From Perilla frutescens (lineage: Eukaryota > Streptophyta > Magnoliopsida > Lamiales > Lamiaceae), in NCBI GenBank assembly GCA_026008535.1, contig BRKX01000004.1, positions 8,953,501 to 9,017,500 on the forward strand: a stretch of DNA of 64,000 bases, in the 5' to 3' direction. Both the position numbers and the translations under genes were made by a program. The notes under the pieces were generated by a model that saw only the letters and a program-made list of their open reading frames with translations, ran no database searches and was not told the DNA's origin. Of the stretch, positions 1-10,219 are shown one piece after another. How positions within the stretch are numbered: position 1 is the first letter of the stretch; every line of letters starts with the position of its first letter.

Positions 1-139
1 GAGTGAAAAACAATTGGATCATATAATGTTCACAGGGATATTCAAGAATGTTTTAAGGTACATGATCCTTCAGTTTAAGGATTATGTTGTTTAAAAACAT
101 GGAGCTGATTTACCAACAGATAAAGATAAGGGGGGAGAT
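1..139 (+). mobile_element. 3' internal end of Ty1/copia-type element with polypurine tract
   Basis: This is the last stretch of a retrotransposon that begins before the window. It ends in a purine run (AAGGGGGGAGAT, about 128-139) immediately before a sequence that starts TGTTAGTACC. That arrangement is the polypurine tract that primes plus-strand synthesis next to a 3' LTR. No reading frame is intact in the visible part. Class assignment to copia is inferred from the layout. Confidence 0.6.
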
Positions 140-1047
140 TGTTAGTACCATCTGTACTAAGGTGTTCGAGATTGTCATGATATATATGATAATTTCAAAA
201 GAACACAAAGGTTTTGGTTGTTCAAGATTGAAGACCACGTTCTAGACATTACAATGAATATTACGATGTCAATCTGATTGAAGATCAAGACATGTACTAG
301 ATCATGTTTATGAACATGATCATACACATGATTGTCCAAAGAGTTTCCACGAGACGTGCCATTCTAGATTCAAGGAGTTGAAGCTTTCAATTCAAGATGG
401 ATATTTCAGAATAGAAGTTGTCTTGTTCGTGATGAAGATCAAAGAATGAAAGTAGGAGTTCTATTCAAGGAAGACATCTAAACTAGAAGAGTCCGAATCA
501 ATTAAGGAAAGTTTCCTTATTGAATCCAAGTCAGATTAGGACTTCTGATTTCCATGTTAAGGTTATGTCTTTCATCTATAAATAGCCTGGAATTAGACTA
601 GTTTTAGTGATGACTGAGTGGCACATACACGAATACACAGAACTGATTTAGACAGTCCAAAAGACTTCACATCTGAAGCATTAGATATTCGGTATTGTTA
701 GACTAGAGTTAATCTTTTGATCGTTATTTTTCTAGTATATGTTTGAATCTGTTTTATTCACACTTAGAGGAGTCTCGGGAGAGATTTTCTGTGGGAACTA
801 GAGGGAGTCTAGGTTGTGAGGGGAGCTCACAATTCAGTCCAGCGAAAGTTGTAGTGGGTAGGAAAGGGATCGAGTGGCGGGAGGTCATCGTGTAAAAGCC
901 TTTGTAACCATACAACGGAGTAGTGGATTGTTTCTCACGGACTTGGGAAAGTCCCCCTGAAATAGATCAGTTGATCGAACAGGTTTATCAACTTCATGCC
1001 ATTTATCTACTTTCATTATTATTTTCTAACCTTGCATGTTCATAACA
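140..1047 (+). repeat. 3' LTR of a copia-type retrotransposon
   Basis: The segment starts TGTTA and ends TAACA, the matched TG...CA termini expected of an LTR, and directly follows a polypurine tract. A strong plant-type TATA element (CTATAAATAG, about 576-585) lies 437 bp in, which gives the orientation as plus. Its partner 5' LTR lies outside the window, so boundaries rest on termini and the polypurine tract only. A target-site duplication cannot be tested. Confidence 0.7.
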
Positions 1048-1097
1048 ATGTACTTGTACATCGTAATGAACATGATCGCACAGTTTACGTAACTTCA

Positions 1098-2050
1098 CAG
1101 TCTTAATAATTTGTACTCTTTAAGTAATGTCGTTCTTCAAAATATATCAGTCATAAAAAGAAAAAAAAATGTTTGAAAGCAATAATGCATGTCTTTCGAA
1201 GCAATAACATATATATTGCAAAGCATTGTTTATCTTTTTTTCGTAGTGACAAATAAAGCATTCCAAATATTTTACATATGCATTACAAAGCATTGTTGCT
1301 CTCTTTCTGTAGCATCGAGTTAATGAGATTTATTATTGTAATACCACGATGCTAGGAATTGTCCCAACACATAATGAAGGTTGTATATTTTTTTATTTTA
1401 TGAAGCAATTTGATACTTGTAAAATATTATATGTTATGTAATATTTTACTCAATGATTACGTTCTTAATAATTAGTAGTCTTAAGTTATATCGTTCTTGA
1501 AAATATATTGGTTATAAAAGGAACAAAAAAAAGAGTATCTCTTTCAAAGCAATAACATATATATTGCAGAGCATTGTTTATATTTTTTTCGTAGCGACAA
1601 TTGAAGTGTTCTGAATATTTCACATATGCATTACAAAGTATTGTTGCTCTCTTTTTTGTAGCATCAAGTTAATCAGACTTATTGTGGTAATAAGGAACTG
1701 ACTTTTGGATAATTGTTTCAAATCCAATATGTTATATTCAATTATTATGCATTTTTTCTATATAATTTATGTGCTCCAAAGCAATGTGATATACATTTTA
1801 TATGTCATGTAGTGATTTTGTTAATGGAAACATTCTTAATAATTAGTATCCTTTTGAGTTATATTGTACTTCAAGTTCATTAGTCATAAGAAGAACCATA
1901 AAAAGAAATACGTATGTTTTGCAAAGCATTAATATATGATTTCCAAAGCAATAATATATCTATTACGAAGCATTGTTTCTCTTATTTTGTTCTTCGAGAC
2001 AATTTAGGCATCCATACATATCACTTATGCTATAAATCATTGTCTCAAGC
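1098..2050. repeat. three-copy degenerate tandem repeat, period ~365 bp
   Basis: The word TCTTAATAAT begins at 1101, 1463 and 1834, and each time the same order of words follows: an AGTCATAA/GGTTATAA stretch, then AAGCAATAA, then AAGCATTGTT, then a T-run with TCGTAG or TTCGAG, and a GTAGCATC-like end in copies 1 and 2. Spacing is 362 and 371 bp. Copies differ by many substitutions and small indels, so the array is old. It has no coding potential. It may be a decayed satellite or the end repeats of a transposon. Confidence 0.75.
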
Positions 2051-3959
2051 TATAATCCATGCGTACTGAAGAAATACTATATCCAGTTCTAAAATTAATG
2101 AATAATCATATTGCCGCAAAATAAAGTAGACTTTATATTTCAAAAGATATTATTTCATATCATGTCAGTATCTTCAAAATACCACAAATGTACCAGCAAA
2201 CACACATGTTCAAAAACATACCCATGTGTCTACATCCCAAAAAAAAAAATTCATAGTTTATTATTCAACACTAGATTGCATTCTTCAACAAATCGCTAAC
2301 ATTTATTTGTGTTTTCAGACAAGCTATAGAGAAGATAGAGCGAAGTTTATTAATAATCTCATCCCCATAGATGTTTAATTCGGATATCAGTATGACTTCA
2401 CAATATTTCATCTGGAGACGCTTCATTTTTTGCAACATTACCTTTCTCCAGGGTGCAATTCTAAAATTACACTGCCCTCTCCATATATGTCTTCATGCAG
2501 TGCATTAAATATATACCACATCATTAATGTTTGTCTCATCCCTCCATGACATTTGCAGCCTCTCCATGCATTCTCATCGCACAAGTACCGACTTCACTTT
2601 TTAACCCCTCAGTCTTCATGTAATTACTAAATATTATTTGTTGCGACATATTCAAATAAGTACATTTCACTATTCACAAACTATAAATGAAATATAGCTT
2701 TTCCAACCATTATACACATGCATATATAGCAATGAATTAATTTTAATAAAGCACCAACGTACACGATATAAAACATTATTTCAATATTATTGAAAATAAT
2801 ATTTTCAGCTTAATGGTAACAAAGCAATCACTGTAATTAATCAAGCACGTAAATAAAAATGAAATTTTCATTGTTCTTGCTCCAACATGAAAGAAGATCT
2901 ATTATGATCAACACAATTTTCAAATATGTAATTTCTAAGGTTAATGTTATTATATTTCTTGACTGTACTCACTTTGCCATCAAACTGTAAATAGAAAAGC
3001 ACTAAAACTAAAAACAAAAAATTAGTTTTTTTTTTTGTAATGAATATCATTCCTAACTACAAATTCTTCAAAAGAAAAGCGCAAAGACTAATACTATCAA
3101 GCATTACACATCGAATATTAATGGAAGTATGTTAACAAAATTATTTTTATAAAAGAACCACCAAACAATGAATCAAACTAGAAAGAATAGACATTTATTA
3201 TATATAACAATGAATATGCCTCCTAATTAAAAATTATTTAAAATAAAAGCACCAAAACTCAAATTAGCGCCAAGTAGTGTGGAAAAATAATTTTTCTCAT
3301 AAAATAACTTATTATATAAAGCATCGTAACGTATTCATATTAGCACTAAGTATTGTGGAAAAATAATTTATCCCATACCTACAAAATCTTAACAATAAAA
3401 ACAACAAAACAAATATTCTTAAGTATTAAAAATATTAATCATATTAAAGCAAAACCTTGCACAATAATGATTTACACGAATCACAAAAATAAATCATATC
3501 AAATAATAAGTACTTGTAATGTCTGTGATTTTTTGTGGCATCATACTTCGTTCTTAAAATCGGAGTCCTTTGTGTTTCTCCTCGATCATTGGGTGTTTTT
3601 TGTTTCATTGAAGCACTGCAAAAATTCATAAAAAGCAGCAAAATTCTGAAATACAAACAATATTGCAAAAATTATAATAATCTAAAAGAAAGCCTTCAAA
3701 GCCCTAGAAAAATGGAACGAGACACAAGTTTATCAGCGATAATAATTTCCAACTATTAAATCATAACAATATATCAAAATCAAACCCAAAACAAAAGTCG
3801 CATCACAAAATCTCTTTATGTTGTGCTTCACAAGAAACAATAAAATCCATATAAAGATGTTGAACTTATGCAAATCGTATGAGTTTAGTTATCTTGTTTT
3901 ACTCATGACATGTGTTTGGTGGTTATTCAAGTATTTGATGTCTCCACTCACAGTCGCCT
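2051..3959. other. AT-rich intergenic DNA, no supported gene
   Basis: The segment is very AT-rich with only short chance ORFs. A block ending in a GTGTGGAAAAATAA word recurs about 80 bp apart near 3265-3310 and 3340-3390, so some local duplication exists. A CCCTCTCC-containing patch near 2455-2600 is slightly richer in GC. I see no transposase, no LTR pair and no RNA gene here. Confidence 0.5.
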
Positions 3960-4097
3960 CTATTTATTCCTAGTTTTTGATGTCATTTTCTTCACAAATC
4001 GGATCGCCGGTGATGCTATTACACAACAGTCGTCTTCTTCAACTATGTTACACCAGTAGAATCCCTCATCGTTGTCTTCTTCAACTATGGTGGCCAT
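3960..4097 (-). CDS. hypothetical 45-residue ORF with an internal repeat
   Basis: A minus-strand ORF begins with ATG at 4097 and ends at a TAG at 3960. The predicted peptide opens MATIVEEDNDEGFYWC and repeats the acidic block as NIVEEDDCC, so residues 4-8 (IVEED) recur at 18-22. The end is basic (MTSKTRNK). The sequence upstream on the minus strand is pyrimidine-rich, like a plant leader. I do not recognise a family. It could be the first exon of a decayed gene or a transposon-borne fragment; the internal duplication is what sets it apart from chance ORFs nearby. Confidence 0.3.
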   Translation of the reverse strand: MATIVEEDNDEGFYWCNIVEEDDCCVIASPAIRFVKKMTSKTRNK

Positions 4098-4199
4098 CGA
4101 TTTTGAGGATGAGAAATCGCGACATTCTCATATGCTAGGGTAGAATGGGAGAAGACGCGGTGTTATGGTTTTACTGGATTTGAAGTTGGAATAGATTTA

Positions 4200-4452
4200 A
4201 GAAATTCTCTATAGATGCGTATCTTTCAACAAATTTGTTGCAAGTTTCCATATAAAATTAAGCACCATATTTACACCATTGCCCCTATTTTTATTAATTA
4301 AATCATTAATATTAGATTTAATCTATATTACAATTATTTAATTTCTACCATCTATCCACATTAATGTTAAGGTTGAGATTTGTTCCTATTTCTCATATAG
4401 AGAGTAGTTCTTTATAATCAACCCCTATATATATATATATATATATATATGA
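4200..4452 (-). mobile_element. one end of a TIR element abutting a (TA)n microsatellite
   Basis: Read on the minus strand from 4428, the DNA begins GGGGTTGATTATAAAGAAC and continues through AAATAGGAACAAATCTCAACC. This resembles the left end of the element at 31212, where ACTAGGAACTCATCTCATCC follows at the same distance. Both abut a (TA)n tract (here 4429-4451). Only one end is recognisable; the other end was not found, so element length is unknown. Confidence 0.4.
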
Positions 4453-4937
4453 GTTTGAAAAATATATCCATTTTTCACATAGGATCCCATCCACGATATA
4501 TAATAGTGGAAATACCTATTTATACCCATAAACATATAGTTTTCTTCAAAAATAACCACAAACATAATAAACATTTATTATATACCCACTTTATCTATTT
4601 TACCCTTAATTTCGGTTGGGATTGGTCCTTATCGGTGGAAACTGGTCCATGTCGATGGGTACTAGTCTCTATCGACCAGTATTGATGCACTATGGTATAA
4701 GAAATGAGGAAGAAAGTATATGTGTGTAAATGAATAACACGTTTTTTTTGAAAAAATTGATTAGGTCATCATATCAACTCAAACTTTGGAGGTGATAGAG
4801 TAAAAGTGGTTATATATATAAGCTAAATTATGTGGGTGGCTATTGATGATTGAACCCTAACATAATGGGTATAGAGTGAAGAGGTTCTGTATAATATATA
4901 TAAACTATGTATTGAGAAATAAAACTCACACATGCTT
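4453..4937. other. AT-rich upstream DNA of DIR1
   Basis: No gene is visible. A CGGTTGGGATTGGTCC-like stretch around 4612-4680 has several GGT/CGAT words but no open frame of interest. The block lies between the microsatellite and the DIR1 promoter. Confidence 0.4.
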
Positions 4938-5018
4938 CACGTGACGTTGGCAAAGTGGAGTATTAGAATATAAGTGAATAACCACTCTGGCCCCTTGAAA
5001 CTCCCAAACTTGCACGTG
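4938..5018 (+). promoter_or_regulatory. two G-box motifs upstream of DIR1
   Basis: Perfect CACGTG hexamers lie at 4938-4943 (extended to CACGTGACGT, which also contains an ACGT core of the bZIP type) and at 5013-5018. They are about 120-190 bp upstream of the DIR1 TATA box. Such motifs bind bZIP and bHLH factors in plants and are common in stress- or hormone-responsive promoters. Function here is inferred. Confidence 0.45.
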
Positions 5019-5128
5019 AATAATTCATCATTTTAATGGAAAGGACAGAAAATAATAAAAAAAAAAGCGGTCAAGATTCTTCGTTTGATTTACAGATTTA
5101 ATTAGCCGCCTCTTTGAATAATCCATGC

Positions 5129-5136
5129 CTATAAAA
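5129..5136 (+). promoter_or_regulatory. TATA box of DIR1
   Basis: TATAAAAC lies 85 bp upstream of the ATG at 5214, leaving room for a leader of about 50 nt. It is the only good TATA element near the start and supports DIR1 being a transcribed gene. Confidence 0.6.
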
Positions 5137-5213
5137 CCTTTCTCATTCTTGCTCGATCTCTTCATCCAATTGATAGCCTCACCTGATATTTTAAATATTT
5201 GTGTGTTGAAAAT

Positions 5214-5816
5214 ATGCCGGCGAAGCTGAACATGGGAGTGATAGTTTTAATGTTGATCTCTGTGTTGATATGTGGATCATGCAAATCAACAGCGTCACCT
5301 TTTTTGGAAACAAATGTTGTGGAAGGAAAGCTAAAGCTAACGAAGCTGCACTTCTACGTTCAAGACATAGCAGGGGGGGCAAATCCGACAGTTTACGAGG
5401 TTGCTCGAGCTTCCGTAACCGCGAATTCGTCGTCGAGATTCGGACAAGTGAAAGTGATGGACCACCTGATGACGGCCGAGGCCAACGAGGAGTCGGCCGA
5501 GGTGGGGCGGGTTCAGGGTCTCATAACTTCGGCTGACTTGGAAGTTATGGGATTCGCCACCAACCTCAACTTTTTATTCACTTTGGGTGAGTACAATGGG
5601 AGCACCATTAGCATCCTCGGGCGGAATCAAATCGGTGATGCCTCACGCGAGTTGCCGGTGGTAGGTGGGACCGGCCTCTTTCGTTTCACTACCGGATATG
5701 CCATCTGCAGTACTTTTTCTTACGATGCCGCCACCAGTCATACTGTTCTCGAATACACGCTTTATGTCAAGTCCGTTGATGCAGCCTTCAAGATTCACGG
5801 ACAGGATCTTCTTTAA
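5214..5816 (+). CDS. dirigent family protein (DIR1)
   Basis: This single-exon gene encodes 200 residues, the usual size for a dirigent protein. Dirigent proteins are secreted, lack oxidative activity, and steer stereoselective coupling of phenoxy radicals in lignan and related phenolic pathways. Residues 7-22 form a hydrophobic signal peptide core. The beta-barrel domain follows: LHFYVQD at 45-51 with the conserved Asp, AEVGRVQG at 95-102, NGSTISILGRN at 128-138, and the signature RELPVVGGTG at 145-154, ending in VLEYTLYV. Possible N-glycosylation sites are NSS (71) and NGS (128). A TTG codon at 5199 is in frame upstream, but the first ATG is at 5214. A polyadenylation signal AATAAA lies at 5877-5882. 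The protein is clearly more diverged from DIR2 and DIR3 than those are from each other. The family call is firm; substrate and stereochemistry cannot be read from sequence. Confidence 0.93.
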   Translation: MPAKLNMGVIVLMLISVLICGSCKSTASPFLETNVVEGKLKLTKLHFYVQDIAGGANPTVYEVARASVTANSSSRFGQVKVMDHLMTAEANEESAEVGRVQGLITSADLEVMGFATNLNFLFTLGEYNGSTISILGRNQIGDASRELPVVGGTGLFRFTTGYAICSTFSYDAATSHTVLEYTLYVKSVDAAFKIHGQDLL

Positions 5817-5876
5817 TTCATTCCATCTACCTAATCCCTTTTTCTACCTTTTTTTCTACTGTTAAGAAATTGTTGT

Positions 5877-5882
5877 AATAAA
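5877..5882 (+). terminator. polyadenylation signal of DIR1
   Basis: AATAAA occurs 60 bp after the DIR1 stop codon, preceded by T-rich sequence. This is the normal position for a plant near-upstream element. Confidence 0.5.
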
Positions 5883-5984
5883 TTCAATGTTTCGCCGCTA
5901 GCTGGCGGATGAAATCATTTACGATGTTGTGTTTAATACTTGCTACTGCATACTTAAATTTACTATATTTTTTTAATTTATTCA

Positions 5985-6245
5985 ATTTGAATTTATCGTG
6001 CCTTAATTTAATTTTACAATCATTAATTAGAGTTCATTTTATTGAGTTAAGATACATGACTATTTTTTATGAAATAATCAATTATTAATTAAAAAATAAA
6101 ATTAAATATTAAGAAATAATTATATACCTTAATTGGGTAGGATGAAATCTAATTAATAAGTTTAAAATCAAACTAAAACACAATAAATTGAAATTGATTA
6201 AAAAAAATTAATAAATTTAATTATACAATACCAAGTGTTATACAA
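5985..6245. repeat. AT-rich DIR downstream flank, copy 1
   Basis: The block beginning GTGCCTTAATTTAATTTTAC and running through AATAATCAATTATTAATT aligns with 15990-16128 joined to 28082-28210, and its second half aligns with 8180-8260. Because copies sit behind DIR1 and DIR2, this is paralogous flanking DNA rather than a transposon. No coding potential is seen. Confidence 0.6.
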
Positions 6246-6349
6246 AATATAAGAGGAGATTTCATACGGCTAGCTACCTGCATGTTGTGCTACGTTAACT
6301 TCATGGACATTTGATTAATTATTATGAACCGTTCAATTTGTATAATTAA

Positions 6350-7860
6350 CACTACAAAAAAAGTCCATTCCAGCGACAGGAATTAGCGACGGGGCCGACA
6401 CGGGTCGCCACTAGCGACGGAAATAGCGACGGAAAATTTTACGACGGGGTTAACAACGGGGTTCCCCGTAGCTAATTCTAGCGACGGGAAATCCCGTAGC
6501 TAGATTTTAAAATTTTAATATATCATTATTTTTATAAATATAGCGACGGGGGTTCCCGTCGCTACAACTTAGCGACGGAAATAGCGACGGGAACCTCCGT
6601 AGCTAATTTTTTTTTAATTTTTAATTTTTTTTTATTTTTTTATTTTTAAATTTTATTTAATTATTTTTAAAATAATTAAATATGATTTCAATCTATTCTA
6701 ATAGAAATATTCTCCCTATTAAACTCATTTTTATATTTTTATTCATTTATTTAAATTTTTGAAAAAATCATATCGCAATTATACACATTTATTAATATAA
6801 CATCTTTAAATTTGTATTATTTCCTTATTAAATACAAATTTATACAAATTAGCTTTATTACTATTCTTATAAATAAACTAATTAGTATATTATTATACAT
6901 TTAAAAAATGTATTAAGTTTAACATAATATTTATTATAGTTACTACTACAAGATTAATCAATTATACATTAACAAACTAAAATATACTATGAAAAATATA
7001 TACATAATATAGTATATAATGGATTTTAATTTTTAATTATAAACTAAAGTTATTTATTATGTAAGTAAAAATAATTTAATTCATTATGATATTTAGTATG
7101 AAACACAAAGTAAGACTATTTAACCACATTTTCACCATGATATATATACATATATATAATTTTTAAAATAATTTAATTAAAAACTTCTATAATCTTTCTC
7201 CATATTAAATTTATATTAGAGATATAATTTTTGTATGCATGGATACTTAATAAATATCACCTTAAATTATAGTTCTTATATACAAATATATAATACAATA
7301 TAATATCAATATTATATATATATATATATGTGCACAAATAGATATAAATATATTAATAAGAATATAACACTTTTAATTTATAGATATAAAGAAAAATAAA
7401 TTATGAAAAAATCGTATAAATATATATATTATTTAAACTATCAATATAACATCAATTGAACTTGCCCCAATGGATAAGTGTTTGACCCTCCTTCCAAGAG
7501 GTCACAGGTTCGAATCCTCTTAGGTGCATATTATACACAATTATTCTTGACGAGTTTGGGCGCGGGCCTTTCATCGAGTCGGGTCAAGGACTCATTCATA
7601 GGTCACAGGTTCGAATCCTCTTAGGTGCATATTATACACAATTATTCTTGACGAGTTTGGGCGCGGGCCTTTCATCGAGTCGGGTCAAGGACTCATTCAT
7701 GGGCCGGGCCCCCGGGTTGGGGGCTCATTCGCCGGCCGGACCAATCAATAATTTCAAAATTTTAAATTATAATTTTAGCGACGGATCTAACAAACGGGGC
7801 ACCCCGTCGCTATCCGCCAAACTCGTCGCCCCGTCGCTAAATCGGAATTTTTTTGTAGTG
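6350..7860. mobile_element. non-autonomous CACTA (En/Spm-type) DNA transposon
   Basis: The element starts CACTACAAAAAAA and ends TTTTTTTGTAGTG, the perfect terminal inverted repeat of the CACTA superfamily. It is flanked by the 3-bp duplication TAA (6347-6349 and 7861-7863). Both ends carry many copies of AGCGACGG or its complement (about 6374-6600 and 7778-7840), the sub-terminal repeats that transposase binds. The 1.5-kb body has no transposase frame, so it would depend on an autonomous element elsewhere. It lies 530 bp downstream of DIR1. It contains a captured tRNA-type sequence with a perfect 101-bp duplication. Confidence 0.92.
7461..7700 (+). repeat. tRNA-derived SINE-like head with exact 101-bp tandem duplication
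   Basis: A tRNA-like promoter lies inside the CACTA element. A-box-like TGGATAAGTG is at 7471, and an exact B-box GGTTCGAATCC is at 7507-7517 and again at 7608-7618. The units 7499-7599 and 7600-7700 are identical by eye over 101 bp, so the duplication is recent. The A-box side is not duplicated. A folded tRNA cannot be formed, so this is not called as a tRNA gene. Confidence 0.65.
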
Positions 7861-8099
7861 TAAGATGTAGTGCAATATTAATGAGCATTTTGTTTATGTT
7901 AATTTCACATGACATTTGCGACGCCACTAATACTAAAATAATGGGGTTTAAATTTCATGTTGCATTTTGTGTGTTTCGTTTCATGTTTTACTATCGAATT
8001 TATAATTTTTATAAAATTTATTATAAAATAATTAAAAATTAATTATAACATAAGCAACTATAGTCAATATTTATGAACAAAAAATAAATAAATAAACTT

Positions 8100-8300
8100 T
8101 TATTTTATAATTATGAATTAATCAAGTAGAATAATGAATTATTAACTGAAAATTGAAATTAAATTATAAAAGTTTATTATCTAACTGGGGTGAATTCTAA
8201 TAATCAATTGTAAAATTAAATTAAATCACAAAAAATTGATATTGAAAAAATAAATATAAGAAAAACTCGTAATTTAAAAGTGTAACACAGATAGTGGAAC
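8100..8300. repeat. AT-rich DIR downstream flank, copy 2 without a gene
   Basis: The stretch from TATCTAACTGGGGTGAATTC to about 8290 aligns word by word with 6130-6240 (behind DIR1) and with 28082-28190 (behind DIR2 across Copia-2). No dirigent coding sequence is recognisable between 7864 and here. It may mark a lost DIR copy. Confidence 0.5.
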
Positions 8301-8742
8301 ATGAAATTTTTTTTATATTGCAAACCGTTCGTTATTGGTCTAATTCATTAAATTACGATTTTTTTTTTTAATAACCCGACAGGCGACAAGTATTGATCGA
8401 TGCAAGTTATTATTAATTAAATATTGGCAACCCATCAATTGATCAACTTTAATTTTAAGTAATCTTATCCAGATCGAGTTGTGAGTAGGTGGAGTTTTGC
8501 TGGGTAACTGGGTTAATTGGAATGGTTGCATGGTAGACTGGTAGTTGGCTAATTCATGAATTGTGAGAAAATTGCACGTGCCATGACCCTTTTTGTCTTA
8601 ATTATATATAAAAAAAATGGACCTTTTTGGTCTGTTTTAATTGGTTTTCTTTATTTATATTTTTTTAAGTTGCGTTTAGATCTTCTTTAAATACCAATAA
8701 TTGCCGGTTCCAGTTCTATTGTAATAAAAATCTAATATAGCT

Positions 8743-8947
8743 GTTTTCTTGGAGATGGTCTAGTGATGGAGTGGTGTTTCTTGAGGTCAAAGGTCAACAT
8801 CACTAAGTGTGAGTCTGTCATATTTGACCTGTCAAGTGTGATTTACCTCCTCTGTGTAGGTTTGCAGGCTATTACACAGGTGCGAGATTTACCTAGTGCG
8901 CACCATGATAACGGCTGTGGGTTACCCTCGACAACCAACAAAAATAA
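8743..8947 (+). mobile_element. tRNA-derived SINE
   Basis: A ~205-bp element starts TTTTCTTGGAGATGGTC and ends in an A-rich tail (ACAAAAATAAAA). It is flanked by a 17-bp direct repeat with two mismatches: AAAAATCTAATATAGCT (8726-8742) and AAAAATCTAATCCAGCT (8948-8964). Long variable target duplications and an A-rich tail are hallmarks of LINE-mobilised SINEs. The head contains an A-box-like GTCTAGTGATGG; the B-box region is degenerate. It has no protein product. Confidence 0.8.
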
Positions 8948-9134
8948 AAAAATCTAATCCAGCTAATATTGCAAATGGAAATCTGACAATATATATTAAA
9001 CACTAAAAAACAATTATATATTATCATTGGCCGGGTATGTTAAAAATACTATAATTAATACATCAGATTTTCGTTAGATTAAAATCAAGCTAAAACTGTA
9101 GGCAAAGTCTCCTATCAGATTTTGTAATAAAAAA

Positions 9135-10090
9135 TGAGCGAAATCAGACGCATCAGACGGGTCGGGTCGCGGGTCAACGAACGGGTCAACCCTAACCCGA
9201 TCCGTCCCCCCCCCAAAAAAAATGGTAAAATGCAGTATCAATCTTTACACTAAAACATACAATTTAAAAGGCAAAAAGTACCAATTGTATCATTAAATAG
9301 TAACTGGTGTACTACATATCTTTTATGAGTTTATGTAGTTTAAATTGTGATTTTTTTCATTCCAAATAATGTTTATAGTTTGAGGGGGGAGAGGGTTTAG
9401 GTTTTTTAGGGTTCATAGTTTTTTAGAGTTTTTTTAGGATTTAGTATTTTTTTTCGGTGTTTTTAGGGGTTCATTTTGTGTTTTTAGGGGGTTTTCTGGG
9501 GTGTTTTTAGGGGTTCATTTTGTGCTTTTTAGGGGGTTTTTTGGGGTGTTTTTAGGGGTTCATGTTGTTTTTTTAGGGTTTTTTTGGGTGTTTTTAGGAG
9601 TTCCTTTTATATTTTTAGGGTTTTTTTAGTGCTTTTAGGGGTTTATTGTGTTTTCCCAATCATCATTTATATTTGATTCAAAAAATTAAATTCATTGTCG
9701 AGCACAATGCACGAGCCCATGCGTTAGTGTCGGGCGAGTGCATTACGCGAGTCGGGGAATTTAAAAATAAAATCATTCACTTTAATTTAGGGTCCATTAA
9801 ATCAATTTTAGGATATAAATTTACATGTATTTTAAAAAATTTTATTAATTCATTTCAATTTTTAGGGTTCACTAATTGTATTTTAGGATATACAATTTGG
9901 GGGTAAATACAAAAAAAAAAAAACTGAAAAATTGAAAAAAAAAAAAGGAAAAAAAATACAAAAAAAAATTATAGCAGGCGCGTGTACCGCATGCGCCGCG
10001 CGGTGCACGCGCCTGCAGAAAATAGTTTATTTTTTTTAATGCTGGACCGGGTCGGGTCGGTCTGATGAGCCGGCCCATCAAACTAGTGTA
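9135..10090 (+). repeat. dispersed repeat R1 with telomere-like TTTTTAGGG runs
   Basis: R1 begins in GGGTCGGGTC/GGGTCAAC words and ends in GGACCGGGTCGGGTCGG followed by GAGCCGGCCCATC. About 9380-9640 is a degenerate run of (T)nAGGG words. A second copy (R2) lies at 29585-30480 in the opposite orientation. Shared words include ATGAGTTTATGT and AATTGTGATTTTTT. R1 ends about 30 bp upstream of the TATA-like element of DIR2 and may have replaced its distal promoter. No ORF is credible; the Phe/Lys-rich frames are homopolymer artefacts. Confidence 0.7.
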
Positions 10091-10120
10091 CATGAAACCT
10101 CCTCAAAACTTTATATTAAT

Positions 10121-10129
10121 CTATATACC
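10121..10129 (+). promoter_or_regulatory. TATA-like element of DIR2
   Basis: CTATATACC lies about 99 bp upstream of the DIR2 ATG at 10220. The leader that follows (CCATTAGGGTTTTTTGTCC then CAACTCCAATCT) is homologous to the DIR3 leader (CCCATTAGTGTTTTGCTC then CAACTCTAATCT). The two genes therefore share proximal promoter ancestry. Confidence 0.4.
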
Positions 10130-10219
10130 CTTCGTAACCTATATACTCCTTCCACACAGTTCGTTCTCCATTAGGGTTTTTTGTCCAACTCCAATCTAAA
10201 AATAAAGAAAAGAAAAAAA

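Noticed and set aside
5270..5536. 88-codon ORF overlapping DIR1 in another frame
   Set aside because: It is a shadow of the GC-rich dirigent coding sequence.
7471..7530. tRNA gene
   Set aside because: Only A-box-like and B-box sequences are present; no acceptor or anticodon stem can be formed. Treated as SINE-derived.
9380..9640. Interstitial telomere array
   Set aside because: The (T)nAGGG words are irregular and the same run occurs in inverted copy R2, so it is part of a dispersed repeat rather than a fused telomere.
9872..10093. ORFs rich in Phe (also 29651-29861 and 20169-20532)
   Set aside because: These are translations of long A/T homopolymer tracts in repeats R1, R2 and the nested element.
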